Origin: an endosymbiont of Lamellibrachia barhami
GTDB lineage: Bacteria; Pseudomonadota; Gammaproteobacteria; Chromatiales; Chromatiaceae
Direction of reading: 5' to 3'
Length of the DNA stretch: 64,000 nt
Assembly: GCF_011947365.2 (NCBI RefSeq)
Contig: NZ_JAAVSH020000001.1
Span: 1,036,495 to 1,100,494 of the forward strand
Under the pieces are notes generated by a model, which was given only the letters and a program-made list of their open reading frames with translations, searched no databases and was not told the DNA's origin. The position numbers were made by a program, and so were the translations under genes. Position 1 is the first letter of the stretch. Every line of letters begins with the position of its first letter. This document shows, in pieces, positions 18,259 to 26,982 of the stretch.

Positions 18259-19448
18259 CAGAGGGCATCCAGGCCGCGAGCCAGGTCGGCCTGGATATCG
18301 GCAATGCTCTCCAGTCCCACGGCGATCCGCAGCAACCCGGCAGAGATACCAGAGGCAGCTTTCTCCTCATCGGAGAGGCGCCCGTGGGTGGTGGTGGCAG
18401 GATGCGTGATCGTCGTCTTGGTGTCTCCAAGGTTGGCTGTGATCGAAAGCATGTTCGTCGCATCGATCACAGACCAGGCCGCCGGCTGACCACCCTTGAG
18501 TTCAAAGGAGAGAATCCCCCCCGCTGCCTGCTGTTGTTGCAGTGCTATCTCATATTGGGGATGGGAAGTCAGCCCCGGATAGTGGACCCGGGCGACCTGC
18601 GGATGCAACTCAAGCCACTCTGCCAAAACCTGAGCACTCTGCGAATGGGCCAACATACGCAGTTGCAGCGTCTCCAGGCCCTTCAGAAACACCCAGGCGT
18701 TGAAAGGACTCATGGTCGGACCGGCGGTACGCAGTACACCAAACACCTCTTCTCCAACGAGTTTGCTGTCACCAACTACCGCACCGCCAATGCAACGGCC
18801 CTGTCCGTCCAGGTACTTGGTGGCCGAATGCACCACAATATCAGCGCCCAGTTCCAACGGCCGCTGCAGGGCGGGTGTACAGAAACAGTTATCCACCACG
18901 AGCAGACAGTCGTGCGCGTGAGCCAATGCCGCAAGGGCCTGCAAATCAGTGATTTCGGTGAGCGGATTCGATGGGGTTTCAAGAAACAGCAGCCTTGTCT
19001 CCGGGCGAATCGCCTGTTCCCAGGCGCCCAGGTCACTGAGTTCAACAAAGCTGGTTTTTATGCCGAACCTGCTTAGGTATTTATTGAAAAGTACCGTGGT
19101 GGTTCCGAAAATACTGCGTGAAGAGACGATATGGTCCCCCGCTTCGAGCAGGCCCATGCAGGTGGCAAGAATTGCCGCCATACCGGAAGCGGTGGCGACG
19201 CAGGATTCGCCCCCCTCCAGCACCGCCAAACGCTCTTCAAAGGTGCGTACTGTGGGATTGGTGAAGCGGGCATATATATTGCCCGGCTCATCTCCGCTGA
19301 ATCTTGCCGCCGCCTCCGCGGCACTGCTGAAAACAAAGCTGGAGGTGGGAAAGATGGGTTCACCATGCTCCCCCTCTGCTGTTCTTGTGTGTCCTGTACG
19401 GATTGCCTGGGTGGCAAACTCCCAGAGAGTTGGGTCATCTATCGGCAT
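18258..19448 (-). CDS. metZ: O-succinylhomoserine sulfhydrylase MetZ
   Basis: 396 residues, a PLP enzyme of the Cys/Met metabolism family. The Lys Schiff-base site is in VHSATKYLDGQGR (Lys near 212). GGESCVATASGMAAI and NPTVRTFEERLAVLEGG are family hallmarks, and the C-terminal SLGDTKTT-type loop appears as NLGDTKTTITHPATTTH. MetZ uses sulfide directly to form homocysteine, which suits a sulfide-exposed cell. MetB or MetC identity is less likely given the overall match to the MetZ subgroup, but this rests on recognition, not a tree. Downstream is the coupled methyltransferase; upstream is the gshA terminator. Confidence 0.9.
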   Translation of the reverse strand: MPIDDPTLWEFATQAIRTGHTRTAEGEHGEPIFPTSSFVFSSAAEAAARFSGDEPGNIYARFTNPTVRTFEERLAVLEGGESCVATASGMAAILATCMGLLEAGDHIVSSRSIFGTTTVLFNKYLSRFGIKTSFVELSDLGAWEQAIRPETRLLFLETPSNPLTEITDLQALAALAHAHDCLLVVDNCFCTPALQRPLELGADIVVHSATKYLDGQGRCIGGAVVGDSKLVGEEVFGVLRTAGPTMSPFNAWVFLKGLETLQLRMLAHSQSAQVLAEWLELHPQVARVHYPGLTSHPQYEIALQQQQAAGGILSFELKGGQPAAWSVIDATNMLSITANLGDTKTTITHPATTTHGRLSDEEKAASGISAGLLRIAVGLESIADIQADLARGLDAL

Positions 19449-19507
19449 CTTTTACTCCTGTCGTAGTGCGATCAACAAGGGTGCTGCCGGATCTAAGCGA
19501 CCTAAAC

Positions 19508-19553
19508 AAAAAAACCGCCCAACGGCGGCTAAAGCAGATACCCTCGCTTTAGC
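19508..19553 (-). terminator. Intrinsic terminator after gshA, with an adjacent second hairpin
   Basis: Read on the minus strand: stem CCGCC-GTTG-GGCGG followed by seven T's, the shape of a rho-independent terminator downstream of gshA. Just upstream lies a second stem, GCTAAAGC ... GCTTTAGC. The two share bases at the junction, so mutually exclusive folding is possible, but the simplest reading is a plain gshA terminator placed ahead of the metZ promoter region. Confidence 0.75.
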
Positions 19554-19629
19554 GGTATTTATCAAGCGCCCGCAATTTGAGAAAAATCAGCGCTTCAGGA
19601 AGATTAGCTCCGGCATCAATATGTGTCAA

Positions 19630-21204
19630 TCACTGCTGGGAGAAGTAGTCTGCGAGAAATTGATCGAAAGAGATCTCATCCGCTGACTCGATAACACGCT
19701 GCTGTTCCCAGGAACGCTCCGCCTCTTCGGTGAATACCCGCTGCCGTTCAGCAGAAAGCTGTTGCTTTAAAAAATAGTTCTGATGGTTGTGGGAGATTCG
19801 CTGGGCAAATTCAAAAAAACTCTCTCCGTTTTCCCGCATCTCTGCCAACATCCTGGCAGAAGGCGTCAACTCGGGATACCGCGCCCGTTCACTAAGCTGT
19901 TCAAGCGCCCTGCCGTAGGTTCGTACACCTGTTCCCTGATCCAGGATTTCACATACCGCCTGCATCGATTCACAGATCTCAAGCGCCCAGTCACGCAGAC
20001 GTATCTCCCGGCCATTCCGCTGCAGAAAAAGTTCAGGATCTCTCCCACGGTGAGCAGATGCCCCTTCATTGCGATCGATCTCCCGTTGCTCGAAGACATT
20101 GATCGACGGGCTGTCGAGCAGTTGGCAGAACAGCATGAATGCTTCCAGAAAATAGATCTGCTGCTCATCTATGCCCAGTGGATGGAAGGCATTGACATCC
20201 AATGACCTGAGTTCGACATATCGCACCCCTCTGCGCTGCAGGGCAAGAATCGGCTTCTCCAGGCCATCCGGAATCTGCTTTGGACGAACGGTACTGTAGT
20301 ACTCGTTCTCGATCTGCAGAATATTGGCGTTTAACTGTTCGTAACGGCCATCCACTTTGACTCCAAGCATCCGGTAGATTGGGCAGGCTGTCTCGGTGGC
20401 CCGTCCCAGGGTCTCGATATAGGCGTCCAGACAATCGTAGCAGGCCTTGATGCCCGTCCCCTGCTCCTTGCTGTTCTGGTAACCGATATCCCCCATACGC
20501 AGGGAGGTGGCATAGGGATAGTAGTAGGTGTATTTATCGAAGGATTTGAGATTGGTCGCACGGCCACCCAAAAACGATTTACAGACAGCGGGAGAGGCAC
20601 CGAACAGATAGGGAATCAGCCATCCGAAACGCTGCAGATTTCGCAGCATGCCGAAATAGGATTCTGTGATAAATCGTTGTAGATCCCCTTGGTTCCCCTC
20701 CTGCTCCTGAAACAGGGGCCAGAAGCGCTCAGGCAGCGAATAGTTGAAATGCACGCCGGCAATGACCTGCATCACACGTCCATAACGATGCCCCAGTCCC
20801 CGTCGATAGACCGTTTTCATGGTACCCGCATTAGAGGCGCCATAGCGGGCCAGCGGAATGCGCGCCCCTCCCTCGACCACGCAGGGCATGCTGGTGGCCC
20901 AAAGCAATTCATTCTCCAGATGATCGTAGACAAATTTCTGGGCATCGCGAAGAAATTCGAGAGGCTGTTTTCTGTCGGCAAAAGGCGGCGTAATGAACTC
21001 TGTCAGCGCCTCTGAGTAGTCCGTGGTGATATAGGAATGGCACAGGGGAGAACCAAGATTCAGTGGATGCGCTGCCTGGGAGATTCCCCCGCTACTGGAA
21101 ACCCGTAAACTCTCCTTTTCCAGGCCAACGAGTCCCCCACGCAGGAGATCTGTCGATCGGTCCCGCACTAGTCGAAGCAGCCGCTGTTCCAGTTTTTTGT
21201 ACAA
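19630..21204 (-). CDS. gshA: Glutamate-cysteine ligase GshA
   Basis: 524 residues, normal for the gammaproteobacterial GshA type. It catalyses the ATP-dependent first step of glutathione synthesis. Family landmarks include LVGLEKESLRVSSSGGISQ at 26-45, the ITTDYSEALTEFITPP block near 60-75, HFNYSLPERFWP near 155 and VRYVELRSLDVNAFHPLG near 325. It is monocistronic by appearance: an AT-rich divergent region separates it from the chemoreceptor gene, and a hairpin terminator follows. A glutathione supply is consistent with sulfur-compound handling. Confidence 0.95.
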   Translation of the reverse strand: MYKKLEQRLLRLVRDRSTDLLRGGLVGLEKESLRVSSSGGISQAAHPLNLGSPLCHSYITTDYSEALTEFITPPFADRKQPLEFLRDAQKFVYDHLENELLWATSMPCVVEGGARIPLARYGASNAGTMKTVYRRGLGHRYGRVMQVIAGVHFNYSLPERFWPLFQEQEGNQGDLQRFITESYFGMLRNLQRFGWLIPYLFGASPAVCKSFLGGRATNLKSFDKYTYYYPYATSLRMGDIGYQNSKEQGTGIKACYDCLDAYIETLGRATETACPIYRMLGVKVDGRYEQLNANILQIENEYYSTVRPKQIPDGLEKPILALQRRGVRYVELRSLDVNAFHPLGIDEQQIYFLEAFMLFCQLLDSPSINVFEQREIDRNEGASAHRGRDPELFLQRNGREIRLRDWALEICESMQAVCEILDQGTGVRTYGRALEQLSERARYPELTPSARMLAEMRENGESFFEFAQRISHNHQNYFLKQQLSAERQRVFTEEAERSWEQQRVIESADEISFDQFLADYFSQQ

Positions 21205-21309
21205 GACCCGCGCAAACCTTAGGGCATCTTAAAAGACCGGGGATTATAACTCGCAGTTTATTATCAAACACTGATATTTTTTCCGGTCATCGCCATACTG
21301 ATTTAAAAT

Positions 21310-21327
21310 AATAAACTGAAGTTTATT
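21310..21327. promoter_or_regulatory. AT-rich palindrome between gshA and the chemoreceptor gene
   Basis: AATAAACT-GA-AGTTTATT has 8-base perfect arms, and a further half-site AGTTTATT occurs at 21255-21262. They lie in the 160-base divergent region, 38 bases before the chemoreceptor ATG. The layout is that of an operator for a dimeric regulator. No specific factor is recognised. Confidence 0.5.
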
Positions 21328-21364
21328 CCTCTTTGGCCGATAGTATTACGATAATAAGGCGAAA

Positions 21365-22600
21365 ATGGTTTCAGACATGAATAATAATATTGACAGAGTA
21401 CTGGTTTGGGCAGCGATAGCCCTGCTCATTATCGCAACTGCCACGGCATTTCTTTCACCTGATTCAACTACCACACGCTGGCTGCTATTGATCAGTATGC
21501 CTCTGCTTGTGTTTGCAATCCTCTGGGGACAACGCATCAGGGCTCGATACAAACGCATGAGACGACTGGCCCAGGAGTCTCTGACAGCCGCCATCCGCGA
21601 CTATGAAGTAAACTCCAACCAGGCAATGGGGAAAAGTTCCCGGCAATTCAATATCTTGCGGAATTCCATTGAGCAGGCTGGAAATATCATGACTAACGCT
21701 ACCCAGCGTCTCTCAGGAAGCCTGACCGGACTGGAGCACGAATCCACTGGCCAGCGGGAGAAGTTAAAGGAGATGGTGGATGAACTCCTGGTGCTGGTTT
21801 CGAGCGATGATCAGAAAGAGCAGGCCAAGGGTATACAGAAATTCACCCTCGAGACGGAACAGCTCATCAGCCGCTTCGTCAATACCGTGACTGACCTCAA
21901 GAGCGCCAGTGACCAGATCGCCGTCGAGTTTGGCAGAATGAACCAGCAGATTGAGGGGGTTGGCAACCTGCTGAACGACGTGAACACCATCACCGCACAG
22001 ACAGATCTGCTGGCCCTCAACGCCGCAATCGAGGCAGCCCGGGCGGGCGAGGCGGGTCGTGGATTTGCGGTGGTGGCAGATGAAGTCCGGAGTCTGGCGC
22101 AGCGAACCAGTCAATTCAGTGAACAGATTCGCTCACTACTGTCGGAAATTGAAATATCGATCAAAACCGTCGACGCTGCGGTGGAAAAAGCGACCAACAC
22201 CGATCTCAGTGTTGCTGCCAAATCTCAGGAGAGTGTTGCCTTAATGTGGGATGAGATCCAGGGGCTCAACAACAAGGCCTCACATCAATCACAATCGATT
22301 GCGGGAATTTCCGAGAATATTCATCATCTCGTTATCGAGGGTATCATCTCCCTTCAGTTCGAAGACATCGTCAATCAACTGCTAATCCAGATAGGAGACC
22401 GTTCCCGGAAGATGGAGCGCTATCTGCACGACGTAATCACAATTCAGCATTCATCAGGGGAACTGGACGCAGCGGGTTTCCAGCAACGGACTCAACAATT
22501 GCAGGCACTGCTCTCCTCCGCCGACAAACATTTCGGCGACATGGATGAGACAGCGATCACCCAGGGTTCAGTGGATGAGGGGGAGGTGCAGCTGTTTTAG
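21365..22600 (+). CDS. Methyl-accepting chemotaxis-like signalling protein without a periplasmic domain
   Basis: 411 residues. Two adjacent membrane helices (about 10-32 and 38-55) leave no room for a periplasmic sensor. A coiled-coil region follows, then the MCP signalling hairpin: [20 protein letters not shown] near 213-232, then [19 protein letters not shown]. The C-terminal half holds [17 protein letters not shown], a motif found in receptors with a QFED-type region. It probably senses a membrane or cytoplasmic cue, or works outside chemotaxis. No che genes lie in the window. Confidence 0.88.
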   Translation: MVSDMNNNIDRVLVWAAIALLIIATATAFLSPDSTTTRWLLLISMPLLVFAILWGQRIRARYKRMRRLAQESLTAAIRDYEVNSNQAMGKSSRQFNILRNSIEQAGNIMTNATQRLSGSLTGLEHESTGQREKLKEMVDELLVLVSSDDQKEQAKGIQKFTLETEQLISRFVNTVTDLKSASDQIAVEFGRMNQQIEGVGNLLNDVNTITAQTDLLALNAAIEAARAGEAGRGFAVVADEVRSLAQRTSQFSEQIRSLLSEIEISIKTVDAAVEKATNTDLSVAAKSQESVALMWDEIQGLNNKASHQSQSIAGISENIHHLVIEGIISLQFEDIVNQLLIQIGDRSRKMERYLHDVITIQHSSGELDAAGFQQRTQQLQALLSSADKHFGDMDETAITQGSVDEGEVQLF

Positions 22601-22632
22601 GGGACTGTCGGGGAACGAACCGCCTCGACCAT

Positions 22633-24726
22633 TTAGCGCATCACGGCTCTTGGCGCTCGCAAATGAATCGAATCCGCTAGTATTCTTGCGGTTTCATTGA
22701 GTTGGATCAGGCTGGCGGCTTCTCTCTCGGCTTTATCGGCCTCGTCATTATGGTCATCCCGGTCACGATCCGTTTTGATGGACTCCATTCCGCTTGCGAT
22801 ACGGAAGCGGTTTTTATGGTCCATCCGTTCTTTTTCACGCTGATCCCACTCTAGTTTGCGTCGACGCTCCAGCAAGGTGATTTCGGTACGTTCTTCAATC
22901 TCCTCGATGCGCTTCTCCTGCTCAAGCAGCATCTGGAAACCGGCATCTTTAGAGATTCGGCCCTTATGGCGATCCAACAGGTGGGAGACTGCGTTAACCC
23001 CTTTTGGGGCATAGCTGGCTGCCTTGATCTGCGCCCAGGGTAGCGCATTATCCAAAGAGCGCTCGCCATGTTTGGCCGAGTAGCAGGCCATTGGGAAGAG
23101 GATATCCGGAACCACACCACGGTGTTGGGTACTACCGCCGTTGATGCGGAAAAATTGCGCCATAGTCAGCCTTAGTCTGCCGAGGTCATCCTCATTGCTC
23201 GGTACAAAACGCCCCAGATCGACCAGCGTCTGCACTGTACCCTTTCCAAAAGTCGGCTCGCCGATGACAATACCCCGCTGGTAGTCCTGGATGGCACCAG
23301 CAAAGATTTCAGAGGCTGATGCACTGTTGCGGTCCACCAAAACCGCCAGCGGACCATCGTATGCAATACCTGTGTCGGAATCCCGCTCCACTTCGATCTT
23401 CCCGAAGGCGTCCTTGATCTGCACCACGGGGCCTGTTTCTATAAAGATTCCCGTCAGCTCGGTCGCCTCCGAAAGGGAGCCGCCGCCATTCTGGCGCAGA
23501 TCGATAACGACGCCATCCACACCGGTTTTTTTCAACTCGGTAATCAGCTTACGCACGTCTCTTGTGGTACTGCGAAAATTCTCTTCCCCCCGCCCTTCCG
23601 CCGCAAAATCCCGATAGAATGTCGGCACCTCAATCACGCCGATGCGCAGCTTTCCCATCCCATCCAAACCGTCGATCACCGAACTCTTTGCGGCCTGTTC
23701 CTCCAGCTTGATCTTGTTGCGAACCAGTGTCACCAATTGGGTTTTGCCTCCGGAACCGGCATCTTTCGGCAGAATCAGCAATCGTACGACCGTACCCTTG
23801 GGTCCACGAATCTTCTCCACCACATCCTGCAGGCGCCAACCAATAATGTCGAGGATATCGCCCTCGAGCCCCTGGCCAACCCCGACAATCCTGTCACCGG
23901 CATGCACATCTCCACTAAATTTTGCGGGGCCTCCGGCCACTGTTTTCTGCACCACAGTAAACTCATTATCCATGCGCAATACGGCGCCTATGCCTTCCAG
24001 AGAGAGGCGCATGCTGATATCGAAGTTCGCTGAAGTGCTGGGCGACATGTAACTGGTATGAGGTTCCAGACTCAAGGTGTAGGCGTTGATGAAAGCCTGG
24101 TAGATGTCGTTTGAATCAAACTGGCTGATCCTGCGCTGCAGACCTTCATAGCGTTTTTTCAGAGTTTTACGAATCTCATCGTCTTCCTTGCCGGTCAAAC
24201 GCAGGTTCAGAAAGTCATTTTTGACCCGTTTACGCCAAATATCCTTCAATTCAGCCCGGGTTAGGGCCCAAGGCGCATCTTCCCTGTCGAACTGGTAGAC
24301 CTCATCAATCGAAAAATCGAAACCGGTGTCCACCAGTTTGAGTGCAGTTTCGACCGCCTCATCGACCCGCTTCCGATAGATGCGGAATATCGCAAATGCC
24401 GGTTCCAGCCGGGCATTCAGCAGATAGTTATCGAGTTTATCCCGGTACAGGGAGATCCCTTCGATATCTTTGGCAGTAAAAAAAGATCGGTTGGGGTCGA
24501 GCGAATCGAGGTAACGATCCAGTAGTTGCTCAGACATCTCATCGTCCAGCTTCGCTTTCTTGTAGTGATACTTGTTTATCACCTTCAGAATGATCATGGT
24601 GGACTGACGATGTTGCTGAGTTGGCTTGAGTTCATCGAGTGGCAGGACACGTCTTTCACCCCACGCCTGAGAAGACGCGAGAAACAGCGCAAGCAGGGTA
24701 TAGACACTCTTCCTAAAAAAAATCAT
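22633..24726 (-). CDS. prc: Carboxy-terminal processing (tail-specific) protease Prc
   Basis: 697 residues, the size of E. coli Prc. A signal peptide (about 1-22, SSQAWG) is followed by a helical N-terminal domain, a PDZ domain (about 235-315, containing SLEGIGAVLR) and the S41 peptidase domain. The catalytic Ser is in RNSASASEIFAGA (near 468) and the Lys in TFGKGTVQTL (near 493). A long charged C-terminal region (about 600-680) completes it. Prc trims periplasmic proteins such as PBP3 and hydrolases. It converges on the chemoreceptor-like gene. Confidence 0.95.
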   Translation of the reverse strand: MIFFRKSVYTLLALFLASSQAWGERRVLPLDELKPTQQHRQSTMIILKVINKYHYKKAKLDDEMSEQLLDRYLDSLDPNRSFFTAKDIEGISLYRDKLDNYLLNARLEPAFAIFRIYRKRVDEAVETALKLVDTGFDFSIDEVYQFDREDAPWALTRAELKDIWRKRVKNDFLNLRLTGKEDDEIRKTLKKRYEGLQRRISQFDSNDIYQAFINAYTLSLEPHTSYMSPSTSANFDISMRLSLEGIGAVLRMDNEFTVVQKTVAGGPAKFSGDVHAGDRIVGVGQGLEGDILDIIGWRLQDVVEKIRGPKGTVVRLLILPKDAGSGGKTQLVTLVRNKIKLEEQAAKSSVIDGLDGMGKLRIGVIEVPTFYRDFAAEGRGEENFRSTTRDVRKLITELKKTGVDGVVIDLRQNGGGSLSEATELTGIFIETGPVVQIKDAFGKIEVERDSDTGIAYDGPLAVLVDRNSASASEIFAGAIQDYQRGIVIGEPTFGKGTVQTLVDLGRFVPSNEDDLGRLRLTMAQFFRINGGSTQHRGVVPDILFPMACYSAKHGERSLDNALPWAQIKAASYAPKGVNAVSHLLDRHKGRISKDAGFQMLLEQEKRIEEIEERTEITLLERRRKLEWDQREKERMDHKNRFRIASGMESIKTDRDRDDHNDEADKAEREAASLIQLNETARILADSIHLRAPRAVMR

Positions 24727-24889
24727 TCATCCACCTGTATGGGATCTAAATTCAGCAGGCCGCTGAAAAAACACAAATCAATTCTACGTTCGACCTCAAT
24801 CCTGCGGTGCAGGTTCCTGAGAGTCTGTTGTTGGCTTAATAAAATCTTGTGCCACTCCATGGAGGAATCAAGGCACTTTTCGAGAAGTG

Positions 24890-25765
24890 TTACAACTTCT
24901 CATGCAATCCCTCAACGATCTCCAGATAATCCGGCGTACCGGGGGACAAAAAACCGTGCCTGATCAAAAAATCGATGACGACCAGGTTACAGTTCAATTT
25001 GAACTCATCGGTTTGCCTCACGATCCGCGCTACCTCTTCCAGATTCATAAGGTAGAAAGTCTCAACCTCACCGTCTCTGTTTTGCGGCACGAAATCCTCC
25101 GGCAGTTCCAGATCATAGCAGTATAGCGTATCCGGTTTTAATCCTGTTTCCGTTTCCCGACAATAGGTTAGTGCGCCAACAGGAATCGCGCTGAGAGCCA
25201 GTTCACAGGGTACCGCAGCTTCCTCCCAACACTCCTTCTGCAGATTCTCCGCAAGACCCAGGTTCTGCGGCAGGCCGCCAGCCACCATATTGTCCAGTTT
25301 ACCTGGATAGATCTTACGATCTGAGGCTCGCCGGGCAATCCAGAGTTTGATGCCTTCCCCACTCCGCACAAAACCATTCAGATGCTGGCCGTAGGCGCAG
25401 AGACCAAAATAGGGGGCCGCTGTCCGGTCTATAGTTGCGAAGGCATCCTCCCGGCCAGACGCAGTAACAGGGTATCGTTCCCCGTGGCTATGGGAGATGA
25501 CCCCCTGCTCCACGAGTGCATTCACTGTTTCGTCCAGCACCTGGGTGCGATCATCCATCCCACTGATTTCACTAGTGAAATTGACGCGATTCTCACTCAC
25601 AGAAAACAGCTCCGGCCACTGAGCGAGCGCTTTCACCATCTTGGGTTTCAGCCTGCCGACACGCCTGTCTTCGATATAGAATGGCCGGAAATTCTCCGGA
25701 TTCCAGTGATTGCAGTCTCTGATATGCCGCAGGTACCCCTCTGTTTCCTTCATCTCACGTTTCAT
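24890..25765 (-). CDS. NUDIX hydrolase with DUF4743-type N-terminal domain
   Basis: 291 residues. The N-terminal third (about 1-115) matches the DUF4743 arrangement found before NUDIX domains in TNR3-like proteins. The NUDIX box is GGLPQNLGLAENLQKECWEE near 166-185, with Cys in place of the usual residue after KE but the metal-binding EE pair intact. The sequence KLWIARRASDRKIYPGKLDN just before is typical. Related eukaryotic proteins act on oxidised thiamine diphosphate; the bacterial substrate is unproven. The start overlaps the mazG stop by four bases, suggesting a housekeeping operon. Confidence 0.88.
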   Translation of the reverse strand: MKREMKETEGYLRHIRDCNHWNPENFRPFYIEDRRVGRLKPKMVKALAQWPELFSVSENRVNFTSEISGMDDRTQVLDETVNALVEQGVISHSHGERYPVTASGREDAFATIDRTAAPYFGLCAYGQHLNGFVRSGEGIKLWIARRASDRKIYPGKLDNMVAGGLPQNLGLAENLQKECWEEAAVPCELALSAIPVGALTYCRETETGLKPDTLYCYDLELPEDFVPQNRDGEVETFYLMNLEEVARIVRQTDEFKLNCNLVVIDFLIRHGFLSPGTPDYLEIVEGLHEKL

Positions 25766-26583
25766 GTTGTTCTCTCTCCTGCGCCCGTCAATTTAGCTTC
25801 TTCCCACAACTGGTCGAGTTCCTCCATTGAGAACTGCCGAATGGCCTTCGCCTGCTCTCTAAGCCGACCCTCCATGTAGGTGAAACGGCTGGAAAACTTG
25901 CGGTTGGCATGCCGCAAGGCACTCTCTGCATCCACGCCTGCATGACGGGCAAGATTAACGCAGCTGAACAGCAGATCGCCAACCTCTTCTTCGATCTCCT
26001 GTTTCACACCGCTTTGAAGTGCGGCTTGGCACTCCGCCAGCTCTTCACCTATCTTCTGGCTGGCGCCCGCTATATCCGGCCAGTCGAAACCGACTCTGGC
26101 CGCTCGCTTTTGCAGTTTCTCCGCGCGCATCAGAGCCGGCAAGGCTGTGGCAACGCCATGTAATGCCCCTGAGTCACTATTTCCGGCTTTTTTCTTACGC
26201 TCCAGTGACTTGTGGCCCTCCCAAGCCTGGCGTTGCTGGTGCCGATCCCCTGGCTTTTCTTCCGCAAAAACATGGGGATGACGCCGAACCATCTTGTCAT
26301 TTATCGCACAGACAACGTCATCGAAGACAAATTCGCCTGCCTCTTCGGCCATCCTGGCGTGAAAGACGACCTGGAACAGCAGATCCCCCAACTCTTCACA
26401 GAGTCCAGGCATATCTCCCTGCTGTATGACGTCCTCAACCTCATAGACCTCTTCGATGGTATAGGGAACCACGGTTTCGAAGGTCTGTTCGCGATCCCAG
26501 GGACACCCCTTCTCCGGGTCGCGAAGCCTGGCCATTATTTCGATCAAACGTTCCAATGAAGCCGACATCCGCACCTCTGCCAA
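25762..26583 (-). CDS. mazG: Nucleoside triphosphate pyrophosphohydrolase MazG
   Basis: 273 residues with two tandem MazG domains. The first has CPWDREQTFETVVPYTIEE near 22-40 and ELGDLLFQVVFHARMAEE near 65-82. The second has EVGDLLFSCVNLARHAGVD near 205-223. The EExxE and ExxD metal-binding patterns are intact. MazG hydrolyses all canonical NTPs and reduces aberrant nucleotides and (p)ppGpp signalling under starvation. It is coupled to the NUDIX gene, a functional match: both clean nucleotide or cofactor pools. Confidence 0.95.
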   Translation of the reverse strand: MAEVRMSASLERLIEIMARLRDPEKGCPWDREQTFETVVPYTIEEVYEVEDVIQQGDMPGLCEELGDLLFQVVFHARMAEEAGEFVFDDVVCAINDKMVRRHPHVFAEEKPGDRHQQRQAWEGHKSLERKKKAGNSDSGALHGVATALPALMRAEKLQKRAARVGFDWPDIAGASQKIGEELAECQAALQSGVKQEIEEEVGDLLFSCVNLARHAGVDAESALRHANRKFSSRFTYMEGRLREQAKAIRQFSMEELDQLWEEAKLTGAGERTT

Positions 26584-26703
26584 GAAAGTAGCCTGCTAAC
26601 CACAGACACAATTTTTTACAGCCACCAACATGAATTTCATACACATTTCAGGGAATATCACAGGATATTTATTCATATAACCGGCTTGCGACTCTTGTCT
26701 TGG

Positions 26704-26723
26704 ATTGTGACCCAGTTCACAAT
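26704..26723. promoter_or_regulatory. CRP/Vfr-type operator
   Basis: ATTGTGA-CCCAGT-TCACAAT carries TGTGA-N6-TCACA, the exact CRP consensus core, with 7-base perfect arms. It is centred about 43 bases upstream of the small ORF start at 26756 and about 130 bases from the mazG start. FNR sites (TTGAT-N4-ATCAA) differ, so CRP or Vfr is the likelier binder. Confidence 0.65.
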
Positions 26724-26755
26724 GCGCATCACATGAAGTAGTAGGGGATTTAGGT

Positions 26756-26962
26756 ATGAGCCCTTCAATGGCGCTAACAGTACCGGCATACACTGCCGAA
26801 GAGACGCCTGTCCATCCGATGGATCTGGCGCCTGTTGATAAAATTCGCTATTACGAACATGAGATCACGCGTCTCACGCCCGCATTGACGCCCCTTGAGC
26901 GCAACCTGATTGAAACCTATCGCTATCTGCTTCGGGAGTGCAGGGAGAATATCCAAGGATAG
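26756..26962 (+). CDS. Small conserved-looking protein, function unknown
   Basis: 68 residues starting at an ATG preceded by AGGGGAT. The C-terminal two thirds are predicted helical with a regular polar/hydrophobic pattern (KIRYYEHEITRLTPALTPLE and a NLIETYRYLLRECREN helix), as in small dimerising or DNA-associated proteins. No domain is recognised. Its position just downstream of a CRP-type palindrome supports it as a real, regulated gene. It converges on the YeeE/YedE gene with a 20-base gap. Confidence 0.6.
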   Translation: MSPSMALTVPAYTAEETPVHPMDLAPVDKIRYYEHEITRLTPALTPLERNLIETYRYLLRECRENIQG

Positions 26963-26982
26963 CTCTGTGCCGGTGGCAGCAA

